This document shows positions 44,899 to 57,600 of a DNA stretch of 64,000 nt, one piece after another. Positions within the stretch are counted from its first letter, which is position 1. The number at the start of each line of letters is the position of its first letter. A program made the position numbers and the translations under genes. Source of the DNA: Capra hircus (Eukaryota; Chordata; Mammalia; Artiodactyla; Bovidae). The notes under the pieces were generated by a model, which was not told the DNA's origin, did not search any database, and worked only from the letters and a program-made list of their open reading frames with translations. Location: assembly GCF_001704415.2 (NCBI RefSeq), contig NW_017189517.1, positions 6,087,167 to 6,151,166 on the forward strand, written 5' to 3'.

Positions 44899-45064
44899 CT
44901 CTAAAGATCATGGGTGAAGTTGAATTTGGGAGAATATAGGGTGGGCAGCATGGTGACAAGTATAATTTTTCTGTATACATGTCTATTTTGGTTGAAATTT
45001 TTATAAGAAAATATTATTCTCATAACAAAAAGCTGAATAATAAAATAATATCTTAGGAAACATC

Positions 45065-47740
45065 TAGCTAAGATGGAGTAACAGGGAATGAAGTTATCTT
45101 CCTGGCAGAAACCACTAAAAACACTGGATAATATATATGAAGCAGTGGTTTTCACATGTTGGAGATAAGGTCCAGCAAGAGCGGAAACAAAATGAAACCT
45201 TACTTCCTGGGTGGGAGATATCAGGCTGTATCACAGAGAGAGAGAATGTAAGTGGAACTCAGTGGCTTTCTTAAGCTAAGAGAGAGCTGAGAATCTAAAG
45301 ACGGAAAGCAGTGAGAATTCTGAAGGCAAAATACAAGAGAAAAAAATGCACAAAGAGAAGACTGTAGAGATATGTAGAGGGTCTCTTCAACTCCTTATCT
45401 GAGCACTGATCAGTGCATGAATATGAGAATATTACCTGAGGCTGGAGAAAGACTCACCGGAAAAGAGCAGAAAGAACGGTTCTTAGAGCTCTCAGAGGAG
45501 AGGAAATATTTCCTATTCCTACAACTCAGACTGAAATACCTTGTGTTTCAGATGGCATCAGGTAGTGTCCTCAGAGGGCATTGCCTCTGTACTGGACAAA
45601 AATCAGTATTAGGCTGATAGCTTGTCTGGTCCTGTCTAATGAAGCTTACAAACAAGCCTCAAAAGAATCAAATTGTTTCCAAGTAAATTTAAAGCAACTC
45701 AGGTTTAATTTTGAGAATAATTTTAGGGGACAAAATATAGCATTAAAAAAAAACACCTATATTGTCTGGCATCAAATAAAAATTTACCAGGAATTTAGGT
45801 AATCACGGAAATAGGACCAATAATGAAGATAAAAACCATTCAACAAAAACAGACCAGAAAATGGCACATGTGATCAAATGATTAGACAAGAATATTAGAA
45901 CATCTCTTGCAACTATATTCCATGTGCTCAAGTCACAAGAAGAAAGGCTGAACATGTTAAGTAGACGTATGAAATATAGAAAATAAATCTAACTTCTAGT
46001 AATGTAAATTACATGTCTGAGATTAAAACTAAAAGCTCACACAAAAATAAATAGATAACCTGAACAGCATTATATCTATAAAAAGAAATGGTAGTTTTAT
46101 ATAAAACTTTCATACAAAGAAAATTTCTGAGCAAAAGACTTCTCATGGGAATCCGGACAAGTATCCAAACAATAAATAATACAAATTTTACACAAACTCC
46201 TCCAGAAAATTTACAGGGGAAAAAAATCATTCCTCATTATATAAGTCCAACATTACCTCAATACAAAAACCAGACAATAGGATTACAAGAAAAGAAAACT
46301 GCAGACCAATGTCCTTTATGAGAATAAATTCAAAAAATATTAACCAGTTTTCAAATAAATTTTAAAATATGCAAAATATATAATATACCATGACCAAGTG
46401 AATTTTATGTAATGTTGGATTAACATTAGAAAAATAATCAATGTTATTCAACAATCAATATACAAGAAAATAACAAAACATATGATCATCTCCATAGATG
46501 CAGAAAAAGCACTTGACAAAACCCAATATCCACTCCTGATAATAGAATTAGAAAAGGACTTTCCCATCTGATAAAAGATATCTATTAAAAAAGCTAAAAC
46601 TAATATGAAATTGATCAAATGCTTTCCTTCTAAAATAAGGAAAAGATAATTAATGCAGACCACTTCTTTTCAATATTGTATTAGTGTTTCTAGTCAATGC
46701 AATAAGGGAAGAAAAATAAATAAAATTAATTGATAATGAAAAGGAAGAGGTAACACTGTTTATTAAGAGGCAGCCATATTACCTAGGTAGAAAAATCTTA
46801 AAATCTACAAAAAAATTCAATAATGAGTGAGTTTGGCAATATTGTGGAATATAAGATCCATATACAATAATCCATGATATTTCTATGGTGAAAATTAGAA
46901 ACTAATAACACTAAAAATATGAAATACATAGGAATAAACTTGACAAAGGATACGAAAAAATGAAAATTAATGAAAATTTGAATAGCTGAGATGCATATTA
47001 TATGTATGGGTCAGAAGACTCGATATGGTTATGATTTCATTCCTCCCCCAAATTATCTACAGAATCAGTGCAATTCAATGAAAATCCGAGCAGTTTTTTT
47101 TCAAATTAAATGAATAAGCTAATTCTAAAAGTTACGTGAAAATTAAAAAGACCTAGAATGCTCATTAAAACTTTAAAAAAGAAGTCCAAAATTGGACAAC
47201 TAATACTATCTGATTTACAGATTTATTATAAAGGTATGGTAACCAAGATGGTTTGGTATTGTCATTAAGATATACACATAAATCAAAACAGAAGAATATG
47301 GAGTCCAGAAATTGACCCACACAAAATGGTCAGTTGATTTTGACAGTTTCCTAAAGATAATTCAGTGGAGAAAGGATAGTCTTCTCAACAAAAACACTAA
47401 AAAATACCTAGATATCATATGCAAAACATAATAGTAACAATAATAAACAACTTTAATCCATATATCACACCATATACAAACATTTACTCAGAATACATCA
47501 TAGATAGAGATATAAAATATCCAACATAAAATTTCTGGGAGAAAGTGTAGGGCATTATCTTTGGGAACCTATTTTTGGCAAAGATTTCTTAAATATAATG
47601 CAAAGTCCTAAAATATAAAAGAAAAAATCAATAACTTGTACTTCACGACAATAAAAATTTTTCTTCGAAAATGGTTGTTAAGAGAACAAAAAAGGCAAGT
47701 GAAAGATTTAACAAAAAGGCAAGTGAAAGATTTAAGAAAC
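45065..47740 (+). mobile_element. Old L1 (L1M/HAL1-like) relic, 5' UTR to ORF2
   Basis: It starts 'agctaagatggagtaacagg', a typical 5' UTR start. Bases 45830-46040 match ORF1 ('gaaaggctgaacatgttaag'). Bases 46100-47740 match ORF2, with F-A-K-x-F-K and later RT regions barely readable. ORF1 jumps to mid-ORF2, so most of the endonuclease is deleted. Short frames such as 45417-45617 and 46088-46321 are decay products. Confidence 0.68.
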
Positions 47741-47756
47741 TGTTTGCAAATATCGC

Positions 47757-47945
47757 AAAGATTTCCCTCACTCCTTTACCATGTGAAGACACAGCCAATG
47801 GGCACCAGTTCTGAATCAGGAAGTAGGTCCTCACCAGCCACAACACGAAATCTGCTGGTGTGATAATCCTGAAATTCTCAGTCTTCAAATGTGTCAAAAA
47901 TAATTTCTGTTGTTTATAAGCTACATTGTCTGTGGTATTTTGTGT
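47757..47945 (+). mobile_element. MaLR-type LTR 3' part (ERVL-MaLR)
   Basis: 'ttaccatgtgaagacacagcc', 'ggtcctcaccagccacaaca', 'ctgttgtttataagctacat' and 'tgtggtattttg' follow the MLT1/MST LTR 3' half in order. This is an ancient LTR remnant; no retroviral coding sequence is seen beside it. Confidence 0.75.
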
Positions 47946-48109
47946 TTTTCATTATCTTTTTTTATTCTAAAGTTATTGATGATTCAAAATAAATGTCAGC
48001 ACTTGGGCTAATACCATCATTTAATGACTGTTTTTATGACTTTGCTTTATAGCGCATTTTCAAAATGCTCTTAGATTTAGCTATAGCATCCTGAACAGAC
48101 TTATCTTTG

Positions 48110-48472
48110 TTCAGTCACTAAGTCTTGTCCAACTCTTTGGGATCCCATGGACTGCAGCATGCTAGGATTCCCTGTCTTTCACTATCTTCCGGAGTTTGCT
48201 CAAATTCATGTCCACTGAGTTGGTGATGCCATCCAACCATCTCATCCTCTGTCGTCCCCTTCTCCTCCCACCTTCCATATTCCCCAGCATCAGGCTCTTT
48301 TCCAATAAATCAACTCTTCACATCAGATAGCCAAAGTATTGGAGCTTTAGCTTCATCATCAGTGCTTCCAATGAATATTCAGGATTTATATCCTTTAGAA
48401 TTGACTGATTTGATGTCCTTGCAGTCCAAGGGATGCTCAAGAGTCTTCTCCAGCATCACAATTTGAAAGCAA
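48110..48472 (-). mobile_element. BovB/BovA 3' end
   Basis: Minus-strand BovB 3' 360 bp, starting at 'tgttcagtcactaagtcttg' and ending near 'cagcatcacaatttgaaagc'. Divergence is moderate. Confidence 0.87.
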
Positions 48473-48523
48473 CACAGAGTCAGACACGACTGAGCGACTG
48501 AACTGAGCTGAACTGAACTGAGA
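48473..48523 (+). mobile_element. 50-bp BovB 3' tail in opposite orientation
   Basis: Directly after the minus copy comes a plus-strand BovB terminus ('agagtcagacacgactgagc' and CTGAA repeats). Its CpG content is better preserved than its neighbour's, so it is probably a separate, later event. Confidence 0.75.
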
Positions 48524-48787
48524 CATTAAACACCATAATCAGTAAGCTTTATGTAAGGGACATTATTTTAGATAATCTGAGTAGGAATGATTTATCCAAT
48601 TTAAAGGCCTTAATGAAGAGCAGAACTGAAGCTTTCTTGAAGAAGGAAATTTGCCTGTGAATATTACCTTCAACTTAAGCCCAAGAGTTGAAGGCTGAAC
48701 TTCCTGATGGGCTGTGTTATGGATTTCAGATGTGCTTAGCGGGCCCCCAAAATCAAGCAAGGCAATTTCTTCTAATAAATTTCTTTA
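48524..48787. other. Unassigned stretch
   Basis: No repeat or exon is recognised. Confidence 0.4.
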
Positions 48788-48885
48788 GACTGATAGATGA
48801 TAAATACATAGATAGATGAATGATAGAAACATTAAATACATAGACACATAGATAAATATAGATATATCCTACCATATTTATATTA
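48788..48885. repeat. Degenerate GATA/ACATAGATA tract
   Basis: Repeated GATAGAT, ACATAGATA and ATAGATATA words form an interrupted tetranucleotide array. Confidence 0.8.
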
Positions 48886-49122
48886 TAGTATAGATATGGT
48901 TCTGGTTTTCTGGTGAAACCTGATTTGTGCACTGCAAAACTTAAAAATTACTTGAGGGGGGTTAAAGCAGTTAGAAATATTCACACTGGTTCCAAAAAAA
49001 TAAAATAAAATGCAAATAGAGCTATAAAAAGAAAAGAGATTGAATTAGAAATCAAAAACCTCCCCACAAAGAAAAATTCAAGTGCAGATGACTTCCCTGA
49101 TGAATTTTGGTTAACTTTTAAT

Positions 49123-49378
49123 GATAAATAACATTATCCTTCACAAACTTTTCCCAAACATATGAGGATAAATTATATCCCAACCCATTCAGTAAGGCCA
49201 GTATTATCTAAATCCAAAATAAGACAAAGCTTACTTGTCTTATAAAACCACAGACCACTAACTCTCATGGACATACAAGCAAAAGTCGCTAGCAAAATAT
49301 TTTCAACCTCACAGAGCAATATTTTAAAATGATTATACACCATGAGCAAGTCAGATTTATCCAAGAAATACAAGGTTG
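49123..49378 (+). repeat. Direct duplication, left copy (256 bp)
   Basis: Aligned by eye with 49516-49769: about a dozen substitutions and two small indels, roughly 94% identity. Both copies lie in the same orientation and abut the SINE. Confidence 0.93.
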
Positions 49379-49379
49379 A

Positions 49380-49515
49380 ATGGGATTCTCCAGACAAGAA
49401 TACTGGAGTGGGTTGCCATTTCCTTCTCCAGGGGATCTTCCCAACCCAGGGATCGAACCCAGGTCTCCTGCATTATAGGCAGACGCTTTAACCTCTGAGC
49501 CACCAGGGAAGCCCC
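49380..49515 (-). mobile_element. Bov-tA SINE, missing its 3' end
   Basis: Minus-strand copy with a complete tRNA-like head ('tctgagccaccagggaagcc' at its right edge) and a well-kept B-box-like 'gggatcgaaccc'. It stops at 'gggattctcc', so about the last 70 bases of the usual SINE and its tail are absent. Standard target-primed insertion loses the 5' end, not the 3' end. Confidence 0.88.
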
Positions 49516-49769
49516 GATAAATATTATCCTTCACAAACTTTTCCCAAACATATGAGAATAAATTATATCCCAACCCATTCAGTAAGGCCAGTATTATCCT
49601 AAATCCAAAATAAGACAAAGCTTACTTGTCTTATAAAACCACAGACCACTATCTCTCATGGATATACAAGTAAAAGTCACTAGCAAAATATTTTCAACCT
49701 CACAGAGCAATATTTGAAAATGGTTAAACACCATAAGCAAGTCAGATTTATCCAAGGAATACAAGGTTG
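49516..49769 (+). repeat. Direct duplication, right copy (254 bp)
   Basis: Second copy of 49123-49378. The L1 sequence runs on after 49769 ('ggttttcacatgtgaaa'), so this copy is joined to the original downstream DNA. Confidence 0.93.
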
Positions 49770-49904
49770 GTTTTCACATGTGAAAATTAAGGTAACATAA
49801 TATATTAACAGAATCAAGTCCCCAAACCACATCTCAATAGACACAGAAAAAGCTTTTGGCAATCCAATATACTTTCATGAATTAAAAAAAAAAAAAACTA
49901 AGAC

Positions 49905-50795
49905 ATTTTGCCAAGAGGAAATGCAGATGACCAATAGACACATGAAAAGATGCTCAACATTGCTAATCATCAGAGAAATGCAAATCAAAACCACAATGAT
50001 CTCACACATTTAAGAATGGCTATCATCCAAAAGAACACAAATAATAAGTGTTAATGAAAATTCAGAGAAAATGGAACCATTATACACTGTTGGTGTGATT
50101 TAAATTGAGGCAACCACTGTGGAAAACAGTATGGAGTTTCCTCAAAAAAACTAAAAATAGAACTACCATATGATCCAGCAATTCATTTCCTGTGTATATG
50201 TCCAAAAAACCAAAAATGCTAACTTGAAAAGATACATGCATCCCAATGTTCGTAGTGGAATTATTTACAATTGAAAAGATATGGAAGCAACCTAAGTGTC
50301 CATCAACAGATGAATGAATAAAGAAGATGAATTTGATACACACACACATACCACACACACAATGGAATACTACTCTGTCATGAAAAATATTGTTTTTGCC
50401 TTTTGCACAACATAGATAGACTTGGAGGACATTATGCTAAGCAAAATAAGTCAAATAGAGAAAGATAAATACTGTATGATATCACTTAAATGTGGACTGT
50501 AAAAAACACAACAAACTAATATAACAAAAAAGAAGCAGATTCACAAATATAGAGAACAAACTGGTGGTTACCATTGGGAAGAAGAAAGTGGAGAGCAGCA
50601 ATATAGGGGTGGGGTTAAGAAATATAAACTATTATATATTAAAAAGTTACAATATATATTGTACAACATGTGGATCATAGCCAATATTTTATAATATCTA
50701 TAAATGAAGTATAACTTTTAAAAACTGTGAATCACTGTATTTTATACCAGTTACTTATATAACATTATACATATACTATACTTTGATTTAAAACA
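49905..50795 (+). mobile_element. Older L1 3' end (L1MA-like)
   Basis: Plus-strand ORF2 C-terminal wording ('catgaaaagatgctcaacat', 'tatgatccagcaattc', 'agtgtccatcaacagatgaa'), then a 3' UTR ('ggtggttaccattgggaag'). A CA-rich microsatellite at 50337-50362 lies at the usual L1 site. Confidence 0.82.
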
Positions 50796-52224
50796 AATGA
50801 GTCTTTTGCATCCAGTATATTATGGCTAGAAAGATGTGTAAATATTTCCCTTAAGAAAGAATGGGAAAGTGATGCAATAATTAAATATATCCTATGTATA
50901 CAGTTATTATATATAATTATTGTTATGTCTTAATTTACTCTGATATGCCTAAGATTCCTATTCCCCATTAGTTTACTTCTGAGTTACCAGTGTATTGGAT
51001 ATTTGAATAGTTCTGATATATTTACTTACTATTAATCATTTCATTTCATGCAATATATTATATATATTCCTGCTGAATTTATGTCCAATTTTAACAATAA
51101 TTTGTCCACTTACTTATTAAGTAATCACTATTCTGAGAAAAACAGAATTAAGATATTTAAGTCAACACATATATTTAAGTATTCTAAGTATTTTAAGTGG
51201 ATCATCTTATTCTCTCCAAAGATGCTTTTTTCCCAGAAGTCACAAGGACAAATAAGTAGATTTTTTTTTCCAATGTTTTACATTGCTGGCATCTATTTGA
51301 TTATCTTACAAAGAAATATTGAGGGAAATTACCACTTACTATTAAGTTATGCATATTTTAACAGATAAATGTACGTATAAACTAAATGGAAAGAAAGAAA
51401 ATCCCAAAACACTCCAAAATAGCAAATTCTCCCCTCAGTAAAATACATTCTTAGCGTAAACAAGCAGAAAATTTTTAAAAAGCCAAAGAATCCCAAATAG
51501 GATAGATTTTTTTAAAACCATGTAAATAAACTGTATCCTCACTAATACCTTCATTTATACTATAAGGTTATGACAAAGTCATTTCAAAATCTATATTACA
51601 TTAAAGAAATCAGGCTGAATTGCCTTCTTTTCATCACTGCACATATACTGACAAATAGATTTGAAGATACTTCCTAAATGTTTTTTATGTGATGCTTTTT
51701 TTAGACACAAAGCAAACGAGCATTTTCACATAAACTTGTTTTTTAATAAGTTGGTGGCTGATGGTGCAGGTGTCTGAAGGAAATTCAAGAGGCTCCCAGC
51801 ATTTCTTGGGGCTTGTCCACCTAGAGATCTATTGTAGGATACAAGCACAGGACTGGGGCCTCTGACTCCCATTTCAATACCAAAACCTGAAAGAGCTGCT
51901 CTGATTTTCCTACAGTCAGATATACAAGGACTTAAGCTATTAAAAAAAAATAAAACTTCCAAATGATCCAACTGTGATTGCTATTTTTTGTCAGAACCAG
52001 CTCTAAGTAATTCTCACAATATTTTGCATTCCAAATTTTAATAGGTAATGTTTCTCCTAAACAAAGCCCCAGAATACTTTTTATATGAAGCTTGAGTAGA
52101 GATTTATAAATTACCCATATAAGGCTGTTTCAATATTTTGGAAGATTATGATACATTATACAATTATATTGAATTCAAGGTACTTTTTGAGTGGTGGTGG
52201 GGGGGTATTATCTCATTCATTCCA
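50796..52224. other. Repeat-poor AT-rich stretch
   Basis: 1.4 kb with no recognised repeat. Open frames at 51048-51368 (plus) and 51726-51971 (minus) have no known domain. No host exon is supported. G-rich 52194-52207 precedes a MIR. Confidence 0.4.
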
Positions 52225-52385
52225 GTCCCTCATTTTACAGATTTTACATCCCAGAAAAGAAATGACTTCTGGCAATTCATATGGCCAAACAGTGAGAAAA
52301 CTAATAGTAGAAACTAGATCTCCTGCCCACAATCCCACTAATCCCTTATTCCTTGATCTTTCCACTATACCACCTCATCTACTGT
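52225..52385 (-). mobile_element. MIR SINE relic
   Basis: 'cctcattttacagattttac' followed by 'cagtgagaaaactaatagta' and 'tgatctttccactataccac' is MIR in minus orientation. Confidence 0.6.
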
Positions 52386-53123
52386 TGAGTTCAAAGTTTA
52401 AAAAAAAATGGCTGAAATGTGTCCAAAATAGTTTCTTAATTTTTGAACTAATTTTTCAATTCAAGCTTCTGAAGAGTATAACAAAGGGCATTTTATTTTA
52501 TAGCTAATAAACTATTTTTTTTTCTCAAGTAGAAAGGCAGAAACTAAGTTGACCAGTCTTGTGCACAGTATCATTTTCAAGCACATCCTTGATTGAAAAA
52601 AAAAAAACTGAAAGAAACATGAACAACACTATTACATGAAGCATATGACAAGTTGGTAAGTGCTTTCGATCCTTCAAGTAGGAAGGAAAAATGGAGTAAA
52701 TGATCTCTATAAAACTGTAGAATACTACCCATACCCTCCACCCAGGGAAACTACCTTCTGCATACAAACAGAAAAGGAAATCAAAATAAAGTAAGCACTT
52801 CAGTCATGTATAACTAAACTGAAAATATATAGTATATGGTGCTGTACATGAGAATGTCAAGTGTGAAGTCAATCGCCACAATGAGAGAGCCAGCTAACTA
52901 AATCAGGGAGAAAAATGGGATTACAAAACGATCTTGAATAGCACTTTGGGCAACCAATTACAATAGACTAAGTGAGGTTATATACAGGTTCACAAAGACA
53001 AACATAATGCAGTCCACAATGGAAAGCAGTACCTTAACATAGTCCATTAAATAAGATTTGGGATTTTAGTTGACAGTTAACTTAATATGAATTGATTAGC
53101 AATTAAAAAAAAAAAAAAACTAG
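52386..53123. other. Unassigned stretch
   Basis: No repeat is named. Contains short A-runs at 52597-52608 and 53105-53120, the latter next to a SINE. Confidence 0.4.
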
Positions 53124-53124
53124 G

Positions 53125-53440
53125 GGCTTCCCTGGTGGCTCAGTGATAAAGAATCCACCTGCCAATTCAGAAGACATGAGTTTGATTCCTTGTCTGGGAA
53201 GATTCCATATGCTGCAGAGCAACTAAGTCCGAGAGCAGCAACTACTGAGACCAAGTACCACAACTACTGAAGCCTGTGCACCCTAGAGCCTGTGTTTCAC
53301 AACAAGAAAAGTCACCACAATGAGCAGCCCACACACTGCACCTAGAGAGTAGCCCCCATTTGCCACAACCAGAGAAAAGCCCGTGCAGCAACTAAGACTC
53401 AGCACAGCCATAAGTAACAAACTAAAAAAATAAATACAAA
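53125..53440 (+). mobile_element. CHR-type SINE, full length (CHR-1-like)
   Basis: 'ggcttccctggtggctcagt', 'catatgctgcagagcaacta', repeated 'caactactgaagcc' units and the 'gcacagccataagtaacaaa' end are the long cetartiodactyl CHR SINE. AAAACTA occurs on both sides. It shares the tRNA head with Bov-tA but has a different body. Confidence 0.88.
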
Positions 53441-53527
53441 TTATAAAATAAAACTAATGTGATCTTAGGCACATACATTGAAATATGATATCCATAATAG
53501 AAGAAAGACTAGTTTCACTCTGTTTAA

Positions 53528-53735
53528 CACAATCTTGAGTAAATTATTTAACTTCCCTGTGCCTCAGTATCCTCACTGGCCAAATGAGAAAAAAATATGC
53601 CAAACTCTTAGTACTGTTGTAAGGATTAAATGAATTAATACATGTAAAGTGCCCCACATAGTACTTGATGCTCAATAAAATATATCTTCTATTATTATGA
53701 TCATTATTTATTATTATTGTTAAGTACATTCTAAA
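53528..53735 (+). mobile_element. MIR SINE, well preserved
   Basis: 'ttaacttccctgtgcctcag', 'aaggattaaatgaattaata', 'taaagtgccccacatagtac' and a 'tattattatgatcattat' tail follow MIR from core to 3' end. Confidence 0.85.
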
Positions 53736-53889
53736 ATATTGAATTCAGTAACACACTTTATTTTTTTTTAAGGGGCACAGATCAACTAGGAGCTGTTCAG
53801 TAGAAAGTAGTCAAGAAGGTGAAGGGGAAAAAAACCTTAAAACCACATCAAATAAGGATCATATGTCAACCAGCACATTTAACATAAAG

Positions 53890-54180
53890 AAAAAATGATT
53901 TTGAGTATTGTAGAAACTGTCACCACATATCAGAAGGGCTATCAAGTGTAAGAGGAAGCAAATTTCTTCTCCAAGTCTCAAGACAGTGGGTAGAGCTACA
54001 GGGAGACAAGATCTGTTTTAATACCTTAAAGACTGTTCTAATCAACAGAACTGTCCACAGATGGAGTGGGCCATCTTAAGAAGCAGAGTTCAAGCATTAC
54101 TTGCATGCTTGTTTGGCTAGGATTTTGAAGACAGTGTTTGCATATCAGATGGTTGGGTAGGCCTAAATGACAACTAAAAT
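53890..54180 (+). mobile_element. Possible CR1/L3 relic
   Basis: 'cagaactgtccacagatgga' with 'gtgggcc' and 'gagttcaagcatta' resembles the 3' part of the ancient L3/CR1 group. The match is worn and from memory. Confidence 0.42.
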
Positions 54181-54414
54181 TCAGTTCTTTTCCAAACATG
54201 AGGTTCTGTAACTTAATGTCAGTTCTCCAAACACACTTTGGTAGACAAGCCAGAACAGTGAGATGCAGCCCAAAAATTTTCTGAGAGAAGAGGATTCCCA
54301 TTATCATACCATTAGTAACACTCTCCAATGCACCACTGAGACCATGGTTAACCAGATGAACCACATAGCCAGATACTTAGAACTGCAAAATGTGGTAATC
54401 CACAGGGGGGAAAA

Positions 54415-55080
54415 AATCATAAATATATGAAAAGCTGCTCAAGCTCTCCAAAATCACAAAACAATGCATATTTAAACTGCTATTTAATTGTTAGCATCAT
54501 TAAAGCTTAGTGATACTAAGGGCTGGAAATGGATGCAGAGAAATAGGAATCCTCATGTACTGTTGATGGGAAAAGTTGGCATTCCTCAGTATCTATCCTA
54601 GAACACTAACAAAAAGCAAATGCAGATATTCCATAGCAGTCTTGTTTGTCATAATGAAAAACTACAGTATATACAGATATCCATCAAAATGTTAAGGATT
54701 AATAAAATATGGTAGACTTATATCATGGAAGAGTTTAAAAGAAGGAAGTAGATCTATATACACTAACTTGGACAATTTATAAGACTCACATAACAATGAA
54801 AAATGAAAGTAGACTGTGCAAAAATGCATACAATATGAGACAATTTAAGTTAAAAATACACACACAAAAAAAACAAAAAGCAAATAAAATATTTCTACAG
54901 AAACATCCATACTCATGTAAAGACATAGAAAAATTCCTAAAAGATATACAGTAAACTGATGAGAAGGAAAAGTCACTAACCCAGTGGTCAAAGGTACTTT
55001 AGTATAACATGTAATGCTTAGAATTTTTAAAGTGAGAATTTTTCATGGCTTGCTTGCTTAATTAAAAATAAATATTTAAA
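54415..55080 (+). mobile_element. Old L1M 3' end
   Basis: Plus-strand, highly diverged ORF2 end and 3' UTR ('catgtactgttgatgggaaa', 'aatatggtagacttatatca', 'gtgcaaaaatgcatacaata'). Confidence 0.65.
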
Positions 55081-55124
55081 TTGGAAAATAAGAGAAAACT
55101 AAGGCTGGTAAAGACACTAGAACT

Positions 55125-55345
55125 CACTGATCTAGCTAATTCACTTTACAAATGAAGAAAATTGAGGCTTAGACTTGCTAAGATAGTTATTCAAAACCTT
55201 ACAGGTATTTAATGGTAGAGTCAGAAATACAGAACATTGTGTATAGGCTTGAGTCAAGAATTCTGGATCTGGGTATTAACTCTACGTATTAGGTATATGA
55301 CCTTGGGAAGCCCCCTTTGTATGATTCTTAGCTTCCTCTTGTGTA
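55125..55345. mobile_element. Two adjacent MIR fragments in opposed orientation
   Basis: Bases 55125-55235 ('ttacaaatgaagaaaattga', 'ggcttagac') read as MIR minus. Bases 55240-55345 ('tctggatctgggtattaact', 'tatgaccttggga') read as MIR plus. Both are old. Confidence 0.55.
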
Positions 55346-55726
55346 CACTGAGGGTTGCTTACTCAGGATTTATTCAGCTACAAGAAACAGAAGCCCAGCT
55401 TAAACTAATGGAGACACAAGGGAAAGATGTCATCTTAAAAAGAGAAGAGTGGAGCAGATCTTAAGCATCACTGCATTCAGGCATGTAAATAATGTTCCCC
55501 AGAGCAACTGTATCCTTCTGCAAACTTCACTATTCATGTGGCTCTGGTGGGATTGTCAATCATAGTACCTTGCATTCCTCTGTGTGTTAGGGAGGGGATA
55601 TTTACCCCCGCCCAAAAAAAAAGAGATGTCACAATGAAAAAATGGAGAAGAAATTTGAATGGGTATAAACAGAAAAGATTGCCTACTAACATTATAGTAT
55701 TGATGAAAGGAACAAACAAAATTTAA
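55346..55726. other. Unassigned stretch
   Basis: No repeat is recognised. A short C-rich/A-rich run occurs at 55604-55621. Confidence 0.4.
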
Positions 55727-55805
55727 GGGATGGAGGAGCCTGGTAGGCTACAGTCCATAGGATCACAAAGAGTCGGACAGGACTGAAGTGACTGAGAACA
55801 AAGCA
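55727..55805 (+). mobile_element. Bov-tA SINE 3' fragment
   Basis: The last 75 bp of a plus-strand Bov-tA ('ggaggagcctggtaggctac' to 'gactgagaacaaagcaca'). The head is absent. Confidence 0.82.
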
Positions 55806-55821
55806 CATTGCACACACTGTA

Positions 55822-57600
55822 TCAGTTCAGTTCAGTGGCTCAGTAGTGTCCGACTCTTTGCAACCCCATGAACTGCAGCACTCCAGGCCTCCCTGTCCAT
55901 CACCAACTCCCGGAATTTACTCAAACTCATGTTCATCGAGTCAGTGATGCCATCCAGCCATCTCATCCTGGGTCTTCCCCTTCTCCTTCTGCCCCCAATC
56001 CCTCCCAGCATCAGAGTCTTTTCCAATGAGTCAACTCTTAGCATGAGGAGGCCAAAGTACTGGAGCTTCAGCTTTAGCATCACTCCTTCCAAAGAACACT
56101 GGGACTGAACTCCTTTAGAATGGACTGGTTGGATCTCCTTGCAGTCCAAGGGACTCTCAAGAGTCTTCTCCAACACCACAGTTCAAAAGCATCAATTTTT
56201 CAGTGCTCAGCTTTCTTCACAATCCAACTCTCACATGCATACATGACCACAGGAAAAACCATAGCCTTGACTAGACGGACCTTAGTCGGCAAAGTAATGT
56301 CTCTGCTTTTGAATATGCTATCTAGGTTGGTCATAACTTTCCTTCCCAGGAGTAAGCATCTTTTAATTTCATGGCTGCAGTCACCATCTGCAGTGATTTT
56401 GGAGCCCCAAAAAATAAAATTTGCCACTGTTTCCCCTGTTTCCCCATCCATTTCCCATGAAGTGATGGGACCATATGCCATCATCTTAGTTTTCTGAATG
56501 TTGAGCTTTAAGCCAACTTTTTCACTCTCCTCTTTCACTTTCATCAAGAGGCTTTTTAGTTCCTCTTTACTTTCTGCCATAAAGGTGGTGTCATCCACAC
56601 ATCTGAGGTTATTGATATTTCTCCCAGAAATCTTGATTCCAGCTTGTGCTTCCTCCAGCCACTGTTTCTCATGATGTACTCTTCATATAAGTTAAATAAG
56701 CAGGGTGACAATATACAGCCTTGATGTACTCCTTTTCCTATTTGGAACCAGTCTGTTGTTCCATGTCCAGTTCTAACTGTTGCTGCTTCCTGACCTGCAT
56801 ACAGGTTTCTCAAGAGGCAGCTCAGGTGGTCTGGTATTCCCATCTCTTTCAGAATTTTCCACAGTTTATTGTGATCCACACAGTCAAAGGCTTTGGCATA
56901 GTCAATAAAGCAGAAATAGAGATTTTTCTGGAACTCTCTTGCTTTTTCCATGATCCAGCGGATGTGGCAATTGGATCTCTGGTTCCTCTGCCTCTTCTAA
57001 AACCAGCTTGAACATCTGGAAGTTGAGGGTTCATGTATTGCTGAAGCCTGGCTTGGAGAATTTTGAGCATTACTTTACTAGCGTGTGAGATGAGTGCAAT
57101 TGTGCAGTAGTTTGAGCATTCTTTCCCTTGCCTTTCTTTGGGATTGGACTAAAACCTGACATTTTCCATTCTTGTGGCCACTGCTGAGTTTTCCAAATTT
57201 GCTGGCATATTGAGTGTAGCACTTTCAAAGCATCATCTTCCAGGATTTGAAACAGCTCAACTGGAATTCCATCTCCTCCACTAGCTTTGTTCATAGTGAT
57301 GCTTTGTAAGCCCCACTTGAGTTCACATTCAAGGATGTCTGGCTCTAGGTGAGTGATCACACCATCGTGATTACCTTAGTCATGAAGATCTTTTTTGTAC
57401 AGTTCGTCTGTGTATTCTTGCCACCTCTTCTTAATATCTTCTGCTTCTGTTAGGTTCATACCATTTCTGTCCTTTATCGAGCCCATCTTTGCATGAAATA
57501 TTCCCTTGGTATCTCTAATTTTCTTGAAGAGATCTCTAGTCTTTCCCATTCTGTTATTTTCCTCTATTTCTTTGTATTGATCACTGAGGCAGGCTTTCTT
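55822..57600 (-). mobile_element. BovB near-full-length (minus), 3' half
   Basis: From the 'tcagttcagttcagtggctc' tail to 'gaggcaggctttctt', where an L1 is inserted. Together with 58355-60007 it forms a BovB of about 3.4 kb with a perfect 12-bp TSD, GCACACACTGTA (55810-55821 and 60008-60019). CpG preservation is moderate. Confidence 0.93.

Larger units (their letters stand above)
48950..49895 (+). mobile_element. Old L1 ORF2 relic containing a duplication and a SINE
   Basis: Plus-strand L1 ORF2 RT-region wording ('gatgacttccctgatgaatt', 'caccatgagcaagtcagatt'). Bases 49123-49378 recur at 49516-49769 with the SINE at 49380-49515 between them. The relic ends at an A13 tract near 49886. Confidence 0.72.

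Noticed and set aside
47757..47945. Provirus beside the MaLR LTR end
   Set aside because: No gag, pol or env wording and no second LTR were seen nearby.
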